From: Pseudomonas sp. RIT288
GTDB taxonomy: Bacteria > Pseudomonadota > Gammaproteobacteria > Pseudomonadales > Pseudomonadaceae
Direction: 5' to 3'
Assembly (NCBI RefSeq): GCF_000631985.1
Contig: NZ_JFYN01000005.1
Coordinates: forward strand, 232,332 to 296,331
Length of the DNA: 64,000 nucleotides
Part shown: one piece after another, positions 41,773-51,011 of the stretch
Layout of the letters: each line of letters begins with the position of its first letter
Position numbering within the stretch: position 1 is the first letter of the stretch
Made by a program: the position numbers and the translations under genes
The notes under the pieces: generated by a model
Database searches by the model: none
What the model saw: only the letters and a program-made list of their open reading frames with translations
What the model was told of the DNA's origin: nothing

Positions 41773-42666
41773 TCACACCATTTCGTTACGAATCCAGTCC
41801 ACCACCGACGTACGCTTCGGTACCCAGCCCAGCAGTTCGCGGGCGTGTTTGCCGCGTACGCGGCTGTTGGAGCCGAGGCCATAGTTGGCCATTTCGTAGC
41901 CCCATTCGGCTTCGGCGTCTTGCAGCGGCCAGTCTTGTGGCTTGCCGAGATTCAGCGCTTCGGCCATGGCAGTGGTCATGTCGATGAACGACGCTTCACC
42001 GCTTTCGACGAAGTAGAACGTGCCCGGTACGTTTTTGGTCAGCGCCAGCAGGTACAGGGCGACGACGTCTTCGATGTGCACGTTGGACCAGATGTTCTGG
42101 CCAGTGCCAACGTGGCGCACCACACCACTTTTGCGCGCTTGTTTGAGCAGACGCGGCAGCTGCACGCTGTCGCGATTGACGCCCAGGCTGTGGCCGTAGA
42201 TCAGCGTGTTGCAGATCACTGCCGAGTTCACACCGTCCTGCGCGGCGGCGAGGATCAGGTTGTCGATGGCGACACGGGCAGCCTTGTCGACGGTCGGCTC
42301 CGGCAGGTTGTCTTCGTAGTAGATGACGTCGCTGGACTTGCCGCCCGACGCATCGCCGACGATGCTCGAACCGCTGGTGTGCAGGAACACTTTGTTCGAG
42401 CCGCGCAGGGCATCGAGCAACGCTTCGACCGCGCCGCGATGGTCGCTGCTGGCGGCGTTGATCACCGCATCGGCGGCGCGGGCCTGTTCCGCCAGCAGCG
42501 TGGCGTCTTCGAGGGCGCCGATCACCGGGGTGATGCCCAAAGCTTTCAGCTCATCAGCCTGTTCGGCGCTGCGCACCAGGCCCGTGACACGGTGCCCGGC
42601 CGGGACCAGACCGGTGGCGATGGAGCCACCGATAAAACCGGCGGCGCCGGTGATGAATACGTTCAT
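41773..42666 (-). CDS. NAD-dependent epimerase/extended SDR oxidoreductase
   Basis: A 297-residue extended short-chain dehydrogenase. The NAD(P)-binding motif is FITGAAGFIGGSIATGL; VINAASSDH and LHTSGSSIVGD follow the usual strands, and substrate-side segments include NTLIYGHSLG and NIWSNVHIEDVV. The start at 42666 has AGGGAG upstream. The product acts on an unknown carbonyl or sugar-like substrate. A LysR gene lies upstream on the same strand, about 100 bp away, and may control it. Confidence 0.87.
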   Translation of the reverse strand: MNVFITGAAGFIGGSIATGLVPAGHRVTGLVRSAEQADELKALGITPVIGALEDATLLAEQARAADAVINAASSDHRGAVEALLDALRGSNKVFLHTSGSSIVGDASGGKSSDVIYYEDNLPEPTVDKAARVAIDNLILAAAQDGVNSAVICNTLIYGHSLGVNRDSVQLPRLLKQARKSGVVRHVGTGQNIWSNVHIEDVVALYLLALTKNVPGTFYFVESGEASFIDMTTAMAEALNLGKPQDWPLQDAEAEWGYEMANYGLGSNSRVRGKHARELLGWVPKRTSVVDWIRNEMV

Positions 42667-42769
42667 GGAGAAACTCCCTGCGTGAATAAGTGATGCAACG
42701 AGTATCGACCGGCCACCCCGATGGAAAAACCCGCCCTCGCCCAAATCACTGTTGCGCAGGGGTCACGAA

Positions 42770-43681
42770 TCAGCCCTTGAAATCCGCACTGGCGTACGCC
42801 GCGAGTTTGCTCTGGATGAAGTCGAGGAAGCACTGAATGCGCAGCGCCAGTTGCGAGTTCCGGTAGTACACCGCGTTGATTGGCTGGCGATAACCGCTGT
42901 TGAATTCCGCCAGCAGCACCTTGAGGCGCCCGGCGCGAATGTCGTCGATGGTCATGAAGTGCGACAGGCAGGCAATGCCCTGGCCTTCCAGCGCCAGATG
43001 GCGCACGGTCTCGCCGCTGGAGGCGCTGATGGCCGGGGTGATCGGCCAGCGGTCGCCATGCACGTAGCGCAGCGGCCATTGGTTGAGGCCTTCGTTGTGG
43101 GTGAAGCCGAGCAGGGTGTGTTCGCTCAAGTCGGCGACCTGCTGCGGCGCGCCGTGCTGCTCCAGATAGGCCGGACTGGCGACGATCAGCAGCGGACTGC
43201 AACCGAGCGAGCGTGCATGCAACGTCGAGTCGGCAAGGGTACCAATGCGGATGGCGATGTCGGTGCTTTGTTCCAGCAGGTCAATGATCAGGTCATTGCT
43301 GTTGAGTTCGAGCTGGATGTCCGGGTACAGGCCACGGAATTCGTCGATGTACGGCACGATGGCGTGCAGCATGAAGGGCGACGCGGCGTTGATCCGCAGG
43401 CGTCCGGACGGGGTTTGCTGGCGTGAGGACAGACGCTCTTCGAGCGCATCCATCTGGTCGAGAATCAGCTTGGCCTGCTCGAAGAAATACTTGCCCTCCT
43501 CGGTCAGGTCCATGCGCCGCGTGGTGCGGTTGATCAGCGTGGTGTCGAGCTTGGCTTCCAGCCGCGACAAGGTGCGGCTGACCGCCGAAGGGGTCTGGCC
43601 GACCTGCTCGGCAGCGGCGGAAATCGAACCGCACTCGATCACGCAGACGAAAATCTGCAACTCATCGGATCTGGCTTTCAC
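42770..43681 (-). CDS. LysR-family transcriptional regulator (GTG start)
   Basis: A 303-residue regulator with an N-terminal winged helix-turn-helix (GSISAAAEQVGQTPSAVSRT, then LSRLEAKLDTTLINR) and a C-terminal effector domain. I prefer the GTG start at 43681, which has AGAGGA upstream; a TTG at 43705 gives eight more residues. Subtype is close to the DsdC/CrgA-like group judging by RTTRRMDLTEEGKYFFEQ. It lies upstream of the epimerase gene on the same strand. Confidence 0.88.
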   Translation of the reverse strand: MKARSDELQIFVCVIECGSISAAAEQVGQTPSAVSRTLSRLEAKLDTTLINRTTRRMDLTEEGKYFFEQAKLILDQMDALEERLSSRQQTPSGRLRINAASPFMLHAIVPYIDEFRGLYPDIQLELNSNDLIIDLLEQSTDIAIRIGTLADSTLHARSLGCSPLLIVASPAYLEQHGAPQQVADLSEHTLLGFTHNEGLNQWPLRYVHGDRWPITPAISASSGETVRHLALEGQGIACLSHFMTIDDIRAGRLKVLLAEFNSGYRQPINAVYYRNSQLALRIQCFLDFIQSKLAAYASADFKG

Positions 43682-43704
43682 GGGTGTCCTCTTTGAAATC
43701 GCCA

Positions 43705-43776
43705 AGATCGCAGCCTTCGGCAGCTCCTACATTGAAATCATTTCCCTGTAGGAGCTGCCGCAGGCTGCGATCTTTT
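43705..43776. repeat. Inverted REP pair (GATCGCAGCC type)
   Basis: AAGATCGCAGCCTTCGGCAG at 43705 and the inverse GTAGGAGCTGCCGCAGGCTG at 43748 flank the start of the LysR gene. Confidence 0.85.
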
Positions 43777-43807
43777 GCTCTTACCGCCGATAGTAGCCCG
43801 AAACCAT

Positions 43808-44398
43808 TCAAGCCTTGAGACCAAACACCTCTTTCAGATGCTGCTCATACCGCGCCACATCATTCTCGATGTTCGGCCGCTTCATCACGTCCACACACAG
43901 GAACGTCGGCAACCCGGTCATGCCCAAAAACTCATTGGCCTTGTGGAACGGGAAATACACCGCATCCACACCCTTGGCTTCAAAGAAATCGCTCGGGTCA
44001 TCAAACGCCTGCTGCGGTGCGTTCCAGGTCAACGACAGCATGTATTGCTTGCCCTGAATCAGGCCGCCACTGCCGTACTTCTGCGACGCGTCGGAACGGG
44101 TCCGACCATCGCTGGCATAGAGGCTGCCGTGGCCTTCGGTGAAGACTTCGTCGAGGTACTTTTTCACCGTCCACGGCGCGCCCATCCACCAGCCCGGCAT
44201 CTGATAAATGATCACGTCGGCCCAAAGGAATTTGGCCACTTCTTCGGCGACGTCGTAGCCCTCATCGATGAACGTGGTTTTGACATCCAGACCGCCGCGA
44301 TCCAGCACGCTCAGCGCGGCTTCGTGCAGGGTGGCGTTGTAACGACCGTCGGAGTGAGCGAATTTCTTGCCACCATTGAGCAACAACACTTTTTTCAT
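43808..44398 (-). CDS. mdaB: NAD(P)H-dependent quinone oxidoreductase, MdaB-like
   Basis: A 196-residue flavodoxin-fold quinone reductase of the MdaB family, which makes two-electron reductions of quinones and protects against redox cycling. Family features: KVLLLNGGKKFAHSDGRYN (FMN loop), WADVIIYQMPGWWMGAPWTV, and QYMLSLTWNAPQQAF. The start at 44398 follows a reading frame that is open but unsupported further upstream. It is divergent from a ygiN-like gene, its usual functional partner. Confidence 0.9.
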   Translation of the reverse strand: MKKVLLLNGGKKFAHSDGRYNATLHEAALSVLDRGGLDVKTTFIDEGYDVAEEVAKFLWADVIIYQMPGWWMGAPWTVKKYLDEVFTEGHGSLYASDGRTRSDASQKYGSGGLIQGKQYMLSLTWNAPQQAFDDPSDFFEAKGVDAVYFPFHKANEFLGMTGLPTFLCVDVMKRPNIENDVARYEQHLKEVFGLKA

Positions 44399-44580
44399 CA
44401 GAACGCCTCGCGCAGCCATGGGGCTGGGGAAAGATGGGAAAACGAATGGCGGCAGGTTAACCATCCACCTCGCGCGGAATAAGCCGCGTCGGCGCAAAAT
44501 ACATTTGATCAAAAAGCACGAATCGAATGCCGATTGTTGCAATAGCATTCTCGGCCATCTGCATTTGAGGAGTTGTTTTG

Positions 44581-44895
44581 ATGAGTGAACGCCACGGTTT
44601 CATCCTGCACGCCAAGACCCGCCCGGAAAAAGCCGAGGCCTTCGAAGCGCTGTTTCGCGCCTATGTCGAGCCGAGCCGCGCCGAGCCCGGCTGCATCGAG
44701 TACCACATGCTGCGCGACAAGGAAGACCCGACGCTGTTCATCTTCTACGAGATCTGGGAAAGCCAGGCGCACCTGGACGTGCACTCGAACCTGCCGCACA
44801 TGCGCGAATTTTTCGACAACCGCATGACGTACCTGGAGCGCGATTTCGATATCCGTCGGATCGACATGCTCAGCGCTTCTTCGGCTAGCCGCTGA
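44581..44895 (+). CDS. Antibiotic-biosynthesis-monooxygenase fold protein, YgiN-like
   Basis: A 104-residue ABM-domain protein: HGFILHAKTRPEKAEAFEAL, EPGCIEYHMLRDKEDPTLFI, YEIWESQAHLDVHSNLPHMR. YgiN is a quinol monooxygenase that cycles with MdaB, and the two genes are divergent neighbours here with a 180-bp shared promoter region. The start at 44581 has GAGGAG upstream. Its 3' end overlaps the convergent TauE gene by 11 bp. Confidence 0.88.
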   Translation: MSERHGFILHAKTRPEKAEAFEALFRAYVEPSRAEPGCIEYHMLRDKEDPTLFIFYEIWESQAHLDVHSNLPHMREFFDNRMTYLERDFDIRRIDMLSASSASR

Positions 44896-45649
44896 TCAGC
44901 AAGTGGGCGCCGAGTGCGCCCAGTCCGATAAAGAACACCCGCTTGAACAGCACGGCACTGATGCGCTGACGCAGCCATTGGCCGAGCCACATGCCCAGCA
45001 TCGCAGGGATCAGCACCAGCAGCGACGCACTCAATTCGCCACTGCCCAGTGCGCCGCGCCAGAACAGGCCACCGGCCAGCGCCAGGGTCGAGACGGTGAA
45101 CGACAGGCCCAGCGCCTGCACCAGCTCATTGCGCTGCAAACCCAGCGCCTGCAGGTACGGCACCGCCGGAATCACGAACACGCCGGTGGCCGAAGTGATG
45201 ACCCCGGTGATCAGTCCGCACAGCGGACCGAGCCACGGCTCATGCCGAGGATTGACCTGCAGCGTCGGCAGCAGCAACCCGCTCAGCGCATACAGCAGCA
45301 ACGCCGCGCCCAGCCCACGCACCACCCAATGCCCGCCTGCCATGCCGATCGACAACATGCCGACGGCGGTGCCGAGGAAGATCATCAGCAACAGCGGCCA
45401 CAGGCGATTGATCAGCCCTTTCAGATGCCCACCAAAAGCCAGTTGCCAAACGTTGGTCAGCGTCGCCGGAATGATCAGCAGTGCCGCTGCCTGTGACGGC
45501 GCCATAGCCAGACCGAGCAGCCCCATGGCGACAGTGGGCAGGCCGAGGCCGATCACGCCTTTGACCAGCCCGGCCATGATGAAGGTGGCGATAACCAACA
45601 AGGACAGGGCCAATCCGAGGTTGTGGTAGAAATCTGCGAGTGCGTTCAT
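44885..45649 (-). CDS. TauE/SafE-family sulfite/sulfonate exporter-like membrane protein
   Basis: A 254-residue protein with eight hydrophobic segments in two repeats: IMAGLVKGVIGLGLPTVAMG and ITGVITSATGVFVIPAVPYL are the two family signatures. Members export sulfite, sulfoacetate or other anions. A divergent LysR gene starts about 210 bp away across a REP pair and could regulate it. Confidence 0.87.
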   Translation of the reverse strand: MNALADFYHNLGLALSLLVIATFIMAGLVKGVIGLGLPTVAMGLLGLAMAPSQAAALLIIPATLTNVWQLAFGGHLKGLINRLWPLLLMIFLGTAVGMLSIGMAGGHWVVRGLGAALLLYALSGLLLPTLQVNPRHEPWLGPLCGLITGVITSATGVFVIPAVPYLQALGLQRNELVQALGLSFTVSTLALAGGLFWRGALGSGELSASLLVLIPAMLGMWLGQWLRQRISAVLFKRVFFIGLGALGAHLLISG

Positions 45650-45745
45650 GGCGCCACTGTGCGCTTTGGCGGGTGAGTTGAAAATCTGCCATATACTGAG
45701 GCTGCCTCTGCCTATGCAAGAGGCTGAATTATTCAATGGAGCGAC

Positions 45746-45831
45746 CGGCCTCATCGCGAGCAGGCTCACTCCTACAGGTTTGTTCGCCACCCATTCTGTG
45801 CAGGAGTGAGCCTGCTCGCGATGAGGCCAGT
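45746..45831. repeat. Inverted REP pair
   Basis: GGCCTCATCGCGAGCAGGCT at 45747 and AGCCTGCTCGCGATGAGGCC at 45810 form a perfect inverted pair between the TauE and LysR genes. Confidence 0.85.
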
Positions 45832-45859
45832 CCTGCCCCTACAAAATCCGAGGCTGCCC

Positions 45860-46759
45860 ATGCACTTCGACCTCACCGACCTGCGCCTCTACCTGCACAT
45901 CCTCGACACCGGCAACATCACCGCCGGCGCCGCCCGCAGCCACCTCTCGCTGGCCGCCGCCAGTGCGCGCATCCGCGCCATGGAAGCCTCGCTGGGCACC
46001 GAGTTCCTGCAACGCGGACGCCGTGGCGTGAGCCCGACGCCGGCCGGCAAGGCTCTGGCGCAGCACGCGCGCATTCTCCTGCAACAGGCCGAACGCATGC
46101 AGCAGGACCTGGCCGAGTACGCCCAGGGCGTCAAAGGTCAGGTGCGGCTGTTGTGCAACACCACGGCGATCACTGAATACCTGCCGGAAGTGCTCGCGGA
46201 CTTTTTGTGTGAGCATCCCAACCTCGACATCGATCTGCAGGAGCTGCCCAGCGCGCGAATCACCCACGCCTTGCGCCAGGGCGCAGCCGATATCGGCATC
46301 GTCTCCGATGCAGTGGACACTACCGATCTGCAGACCCAGCCGTTTCGCGACGATCCGTTGCGGCTGATCGTGCCGCCCGGGCATCCACTGGCCGGAGCCG
46401 CCGAAGTCAGCTTCAGCGATGCTTTGCACTACGATTTCGTCGGTCTGAGCACCGACAGCGCGCTGGCGATCTACCTCGAAGAACAGGCGCTGCACAGCGG
46501 CTCGCGCATGCAGGTGCGCATCCGCGCCGACGGTTTCGACGGGGTGCTGCGCATGGTCGCCCGAGGCGCCGGCCTCGCCATTGTGCCGCTGGCCGCCATC
46601 GAACGCGCGACGCCGCAAACATTCAGCAGCATCGCGCTGAATGAGCCGTGGGCGCGCCGCACCCTGATGCTCTGCGCCCGGGATTTCAGCGCCCTGCCCG
46701 GTTATGCCAAAGCCTTGCTGCAGGCCTTGGCTCTCCCGGAGGGCAAAGCGCGTTTCTGA
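45860..46759 (+). CDS. LysR-family transcriptional regulator
   Basis: A 299-residue LysR protein. The start at 45860 has CGAGG upstream; an earlier in-frame ATG at 45821 lies in the REP element. The N-terminal HTH (GNITAGAARSHLSLAAASAR, then IRAMEASLGTEFLQR) is of the subtype often next to TauE genes. The effector domain has GHPLAGAAEVSFSDALHYDF. It is divergent from TauE, its probable target. Confidence 0.88.
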   Translation: MHFDLTDLRLYLHILDTGNITAGAARSHLSLAAASARIRAMEASLGTEFLQRGRRGVSPTPAGKALAQHARILLQQAERMQQDLAEYAQGVKGQVRLLCNTTAITEYLPEVLADFLCEHPNLDIDLQELPSARITHALRQGAADIGIVSDAVDTTDLQTQPFRDDPLRLIVPPGHPLAGAAEVSFSDALHYDFVGLSTDSALAIYLEEQALHSGSRMQVRIRADGFDGVLRMVARGAGLAIVPLAAIERATPQTFSSIALNEPWARRTLMLCARDFSALPGYAKALLQALALPEGKARF

Positions 46760-46854
46760 GCAGCTTGATGTCGAGCACAGACAACTGAGCGGCAACCGGG
46801 CGCTATAGGGTGCGAGTTGGTTTCTTTGCCATCCGCCCACTGCCCGGAGTTCTC

Positions 46855-47205
46855 ATGACCGCGACCGCCCCCATCACCGTTCTGCGCGACACCCACCCAC
46901 TGCCGGTACTCGATGCCTGCAAATGGGAAAAACTCGAAGGTGACCCGCACACCGTCAACCTCAACGCCTACACCAGCGAAGACGGCAGCAAGATCATGGG
47001 CACCTGGATCTGCACACCGGGCAAGTGGCGGGTGGACTACGTGAAGTGGGAGTACTGCCACTTCCAGGAAGGCTACTGCATCATCACCCCGGACGGCATG
47101 GCGCCGATTCATCTGCGTGCTGGCGACATCTTCGTGGTTGAGCCGGGGATGAAAGGCACTTGGGAAGTGGTCGAGACCGTGCGCAAATATTTCGTCTTTG
47201 CCTGA
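46855..47205 (+). CDS. Cupin-domain protein (DUF861 type)
   Basis: A 116-residue single cupin: ACKWEKLEGDPHTVNLNAYT, IMGTWICTPGKWRVDYVKWE, YCHFQEGYCIITPDG, LRAGDIFVVEPGMKGTWEVV. The Trp- and Gly-rich pattern fits DUF861, related to (S)-ureidoglycine aminohydrolase and other small sugar or amino-acid modifying enzymes. The start at 46855 has GGAG upstream. Function is unknown; a REP cluster follows. Confidence 0.82.
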   Translation: MTATAPITVLRDTHPLPVLDACKWEKLEGDPHTVNLNAYTSEDGSKIMGTWICTPGKWRVDYVKWEYCHFQEGYCIITPDGMAPIHLRAGDIFVVEPGMKGTWEVVETVRKYFVFA

Positions 47206-47210
47206 CAAGC

Positions 47211-47290
47211 AAAAGATCGCAGCCTTCGGCAGCTCCTACATGGACAAGATATACACCCTGTAGGAGCTGCCGAAGGCTGCGATCTTTTTT
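47211..47290. repeat. Inverted REP pair (GATCGCAGCC type)
   Basis: AAAAGATCGCAGCCTTCGGC at 47211 and GCCGAAGGCTGCGATCTTTT at 47270 form a near-perfect 35-bp stem after the cupin gene and probably also end its transcription. Confidence 0.85.
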
Positions 47291-47320
47291 GCCTCACATA
47301 AAAAAACCGGGAAACCACCT

Positions 47321-47452
47321 GTGGCGAGGGAGCTTGCTCCCGCTCGGCTGCGCAGCAGTCGTAACCTCAGTAAATGCGGTTTTTATGAAGAACCGCATTG
47401 ACCGGGTTTGGGTCTGCTGCGCAGACCAGCGGGAGCAAGCTCCCTCGCCACA
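47321..47452. repeat. Long inverted repeat with nested palindromes (third REP type)
   Basis: GTGGCGAGGGAGCTTGCTCC at 47321 returns inverted at 47433-47452, with inner arms CTGCGCAGCAG / CTGCTGCGCAG and AATGCGGTTT / AACCGCATT. Each arm is itself a palindrome (GGGAGCTTGCTCCC), as in a BIME. Confidence 0.8.
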
Positions 47453-47489
47453 AAAGCACTCTTGCCACCAGAGCATTGGTGATCCGAAT

Positions 47490-48377
47490 TTACTGCGGCT
47501 TGCGATAGCTGTTGATAATCGCCGAGAAGTCCTTGCCGCCTTCCCCGCGCTGGCTCATCGCCTGATACAACTGCTGCGCCACCGCGCCGAGCACCACCGG
47601 CTGATGCGCCTGACGCGCCGCTTCGGTCGCCAGCCCCAGATCCTTGAGCATCAGTTCGGCACCAAACCCACCGGTGTAACCGCGCGAGGCCGGTGCCGTT
47701 TCGACGATCCCCGGCCACGGGTTGTACATTTCCGAACTCCAGCAACGCCCGGTCGAGCTGTTGATGATCCCGGCCAGCACCGAGGTGTCGATGCCCAGTG
47801 CATCGCCCAGCGCCATGGCTTCGCTGACACCGACCATCGAGATCGCCAGCAGCAGGTTGTTGCAGATCTTGGCGATTTGACCAGTGCCGACTTCACCGCA
47901 ATGCACGATGTTGCGGCCCATCTGCGCCAGCACCGGTTGCAGGGTGGCGAACAGTTCCGGGGTGGCGCCGACCATGAAGGTCAGCGTGCCAGCGGTCGCG
48001 CCGCCAGTACCGCCGGAGACCGGTGCATCGGCCATGGCCACGCCTTGCTTGGCGGCTGCGGCCGCGACATCGCGGGCGGTCTGCGGATCGATGGTGCTGC
48101 AATCCACCGCCGGCACGCCTTTGCCGATACCGGCCAGCACCCCGTCCTCACCGAGCCAGACGCTGCGCACATGCACCGCCGCCGGGAGCATGGTGATCAC
48201 CAGTTCGGCGTCTTCGGCTGCTTCTCGAGCCGAGGCGCGGGTGCTGCCGCCCAGTTGCTCCAGTTCCGCCAGCACCGTCTTGTTCAGGTCCACCAGATTC
48301 AGTGAATGGCCGGCCTTGATCAGGTTGCGCGCCATCGGCGCGCCCATGTTGCCCAGACCGATAAATGCGATTTTCAT
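47490..48377 (-). CDS. mmsB: 3-hydroxyisobutyrate dehydrogenase
   Basis: A 295-residue NAD-dependent enzyme of valine catabolism, oxidising 3-hydroxyisobutyrate to methylmalonate semialdehyde. Motifs: FIGLGNMGAPMARNLIKAGH (dinucleotide and family signature), DAPVSGGTGGATAGTLTFMV (substrate binding), and GQIAKICNNLLLAISMVG with the catalytic Lys. It follows mmsA by 9 bp in the same operon. Confidence 0.95.
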   Translation of the reverse strand: MKIAFIGLGNMGAPMARNLIKAGHSLNLVDLNKTVLAELEQLGGSTRASAREAAEDAELVITMLPAAVHVRSVWLGEDGVLAGIGKGVPAVDCSTIDPQTARDVAAAAAKQGVAMADAPVSGGTGGATAGTLTFMVGATPELFATLQPVLAQMGRNIVHCGEVGTGQIAKICNNLLLAISMVGVSEAMALGDALGIDTSVLAGIINSSTGRCWSSEMYNPWPGIVETAPASRGYTGGFGAELMLKDLGLATEAARQAHQPVVLGAVAQQLYQAMSQRGEGGKDFSAIINSYRKPQ

Positions 48378-48386
48378 GGCTATTCC

Positions 48387-49913
48387 TCAGCGCAGGTTGA
48401 TGGTGGTGTTGACGCCGTCGTTGACGCTGTCGTCATCGAACCAGCGCGCCGTGACCGTTTTGGTCTGGGTGTAGAACTGCACCACTTGCTTGCCGTACGG
48501 GCCGAGGTCGCCGAGTTTCGAACCACGCGAACCGGTGAAGCTGAAGAACGGCACTGGCACCGGAATCGGGATGTTGATACCGACCTGGCCGACGTCGATT
48601 TCCGTCTGAAATTTGCGCGCCGCTGCACCGCTCTGGGTGAACAGGCCCGTGCCGTTGCCGAACGGGTTGGCGTTGACCAGCGCGATGGCCTGATCGAGGG
48701 TGTCGACTTCCAGCACCACCAGCACCGGGCCGAAGATTTCCTGGGTGTAGATCTGCATGTCAGTGGTCACGCCCGAGAACAGGGTCGGGCCGACGAAGTT
48801 GCCTTGCTCGTAGCCCGGCACCTTGATGTCGCGACCATCGAGCTCAAGCTTGGCGCCTTCCTTGATGCCGCTTTCGATCAGATCGAGAATCCGCGCCTTG
48901 GCTTTCTTCGAGATCACCGGACCAACATCAGTGCCCGCCTCGCTGCCGGCGTTGACCTTGAGTTTCTGCGCCAACGCTTTCAGATCCGGCAGCCATTGTT
49001 TCGCCGCACCGACCAGCACCACCACCGAAGTGGCCATGCAACGTTGCCCGGCCGCACCGAAACCGGCGCCGACCAAGGCATTCAGCGCTTGTTCGCGATT
49101 GGCGTCCGGCAGCACCACTGCATGGTTCTTCGCGCCCATCATCGATTGCACGCGTTTGCCGTGCTTGCCGGCCAGGTCATAGACATGCGTACCGACCGCG
49201 GTCGAACCGACGAACGACACCGCTTTGATGTCCTTGTGAGTGCACAGGCCATCAACCACGTCCTTGCCACCATGAACCACGTTGAGCACACCGGCCGGAA
49301 CGCCCGCCTCAATCGCCAGTTCCACCAGCAGCATGGTCGACAGCGGATCCTGCTCCGAAGGCTTCAATACGAACGTGTTGCCGCAAGCGATCGCCATCGG
49401 GAACATCCACAGCGGAATCATTGCCGGAAAATTGAACGGGGTGATGCCGGCGCACACGCCGATCGGCTGGCGCAGGGTGTAGGTGTCGACGCCACCCGCC
49501 ACGTTTTCGGCGAACTCGCCCATTTGCAGGGTGCCAATGGAACAGGCGTGTTCGACCACTTCCAGGCCACGGAAAATATCGCCCTCAGCGTCTGCAATGG
49601 TCTTGCCTTGCTCGGCGCTCAGCACCACGGCAATGCGTTTGGAATGCTCGCGAATCAGTGCCTGCAGCTTGAGCATGATGCGCATCCGCGCGCCGATCGG
49701 GGTCAGTTTCCAGGTCTGGAACGCGCGGTGGGCGGCACTGATGGCGGCGTCGACTTCAGCGGCAGTGGCGAACGGGACTTTGGCCAGCACTTGCTGAGTC
49801 GCCGGGTTGACGATGTCGTGCCACTCGGTGGTCTGCGATTCGACCCACTCGCCGTCGATCAGCAGCTTGACCTTCTGGACCGTGGTTTCGTTGGGCGTAA
49901 GCGATGCGTTCAT
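48387..49913 (-). CDS. mmsA: Methylmalonate-semialdehyde dehydrogenase (CoA-acylating)
   Basis: A 508-residue aldehyde dehydrogenase that turns methylmalonate or malonate semialdehyde into propionyl- or acetyl-CoA. The catalytic Cys is in [28 protein letters not shown] (as [15 protein letters not shown]) and [11 protein letters not shown] are MmsA signatures. First gene of the mmsAB operon. A divergent LysR gene starts 150 bp upstream and is the likely regulator, unlike the AraC-type MmsR known from some pseudomonads. Confidence 0.95.
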   Translation of the reverse strand: MNASLTPNETTVQKVKLLIDGEWVESQTTEWHDIVNPATQQVLAKVPFATAAEVDAAISAAHRAFQTWKLTPIGARMRIMLKLQALIREHSKRIAVVLSAEQGKTIADAEGDIFRGLEVVEHACSIGTLQMGEFAENVAGGVDTYTLRQPIGVCAGITPFNFPAMIPLWMFPMAIACGNTFVLKPSEQDPLSTMLLVELAIEAGVPAGVLNVVHGGKDVVDGLCTHKDIKAVSFVGSTAVGTHVYDLAGKHGKRVQSMMGAKNHAVVLPDANREQALNALVGAGFGAAGQRCMATSVVVLVGAAKQWLPDLKALAQKLKVNAGSEAGTDVGPVISKKAKARILDLIESGIKEGAKLELDGRDIKVPGYEQGNFVGPTLFSGVTTDMQIYTQEIFGPVLVVLEVDTLDQAIALVNANPFGNGTGLFTQSGAAARKFQTEIDVGQVGINIPIPVPVPFFSFTGSRGSKLGDLGPYGKQVVQFYTQTKTVTARWFDDDSVNDGVNTTINLR

Positions 49914-50019
49914 GCTGGTCTCCGAAACTTGTTTTTATCGTAGGAGCCAAGGCGAAGGGGTTCGCCTTGAGATGAGGCGTGTGTCACGAATTGGTTGTCG
50001 GACTGTTTTTGGAGTATAG

Positions 50020-50048
50020 ATGTGCAAACTTCTAATAAGAACGCACAT
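50020..50048. promoter_or_regulatory. Candidate LysR operator in the mmsA/lysR promoter region
   Basis: ATGTGC at 50020 and GCACAT at 50043 form an interrupted inverted repeat in an A/T-rich spacer, midway between mmsA and the divergent LysR gene. Placement fits an autoregulated LysR site. Confidence 0.4.
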
Positions 50049-50063
50049 ATAAGCCCGTCCATC

Positions 50064-51011
50064 ATGCAAAAAAACATCACCTCCCTGGGGTCGCTGAACT
50101 GGGACGACCTGAAGTTTTTCCTCGAAGTCGCCCGCACGCGCAAGGCCAGCACCGCGGCCAAACGGCTGGCGGTGGACTACACCACCGTGTCGCGGCGCAT
50201 CAGTTCGCTGGAAGCGGCGTTGGGCACATTGCTGTTCGAAAAATCGCGTACCAGCGGTTTTGTGCTGACCACCGAAGGCCAGCGCCTGCTGGGTTATGCC
50301 GAGTCGATTGAAAGCACGTTGCACATGGCTTGCGAGCAGGTCTCAGGCTCTGGCGTGGCGCTGTCAGGGCATGTGCGCATGGGCTGCACCGAAGGTTTCG
50401 GCAGCTTTTTCATCACCCCGCAGCTGAGCCACTTCGTCGACGCCTACCCGGCGATCTCGGTCGATATCCTGCCGCTGCCGCACTTCATCAGCCTGTCCAA
50501 ACGCGAAGCCGATATCGTCATTGCGCTGGAACGCCCGGAGCACGGCCCGTACGTGTGCTGCAAACTCTGCGACTACCGCTTGCAGCTGTACGCGACCCAG
50601 GACTACCTCGACCACCACCCACCGATCCACCGCCCGGCCGATTTGGGCAAGCATCAATTCATCAGTTATGTGGATGACCTGGCGTTCAGCTCGGAGCTGC
50701 TGTACCTGGCGAACGTGCTGCCCGGCGCCAGCGCAAACCTGCGCAGCACCAGCGTGATCGCGCAGTTCGTCGCGGCGCAGCAAGGGCGTTCACTGGCGAT
50801 TCTGCCGTGCTTCCTCGCAGCGCAGGATCCGCGTCTGCTGCCGGTGCTGCCCGAAGAAATCGACATCACCCGACAGTTCTGGATGTACTGCCGGGAGGAT
50901 CTCAGGAAGTTAAAGCGGATCACCCTGTTGTGGGATTACATCCGTGAGGTGACTGAGCTGAATCGCCCGTTATTGATGGGTGAGACAAGAGACCTTTTAT
51001 TTACAGCTTGA
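50064..51011 (+). CDS. LysR-family regulator of mmsAB with replaced 3' end
   Basis: A 315-residue LysR protein: HTH ASTAAKRLAVDYTTVSRRIS, SLEAALGTLLFEKSRT, and a complete effector domain (VRMGCTEGFGSFFITPQLSH). Divergent from mmsAB and thus its probable regulator. The last codons (from about 50890) switch to A/T-richer codon use and end LNRPLLMGETRDLLFTA. A second, GC-rich version of the same 3' end (EVTERNQGLLMGQTREMRFA) lies 1 kb downstream at 51938-52024. The gene therefore seems to have received a foreign 3' end together with the inserted segment, while keeping its frame. Confidence 0.88.
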   Translation: MQKNITSLGSLNWDDLKFFLEVARTRKASTAAKRLAVDYTTVSRRISSLEAALGTLLFEKSRTSGFVLTTEGQRLLGYAESIESTLHMACEQVSGSGVALSGHVRMGCTEGFGSFFITPQLSHFVDAYPAISVDILPLPHFISLSKREADIVIALERPEHGPYVCCKLCDYRLQLYATQDYLDHHPPIHRPADLGKHQFISYVDDLAFSSELLYLANVLPGASANLRSTSVIAQFVAAQQGRSLAILPCFLAAQDPRLLPVLPEEIDITRQFWMYCREDLRKLKRITLLWDYIREVTELNRPLLMGETRDLLFTA

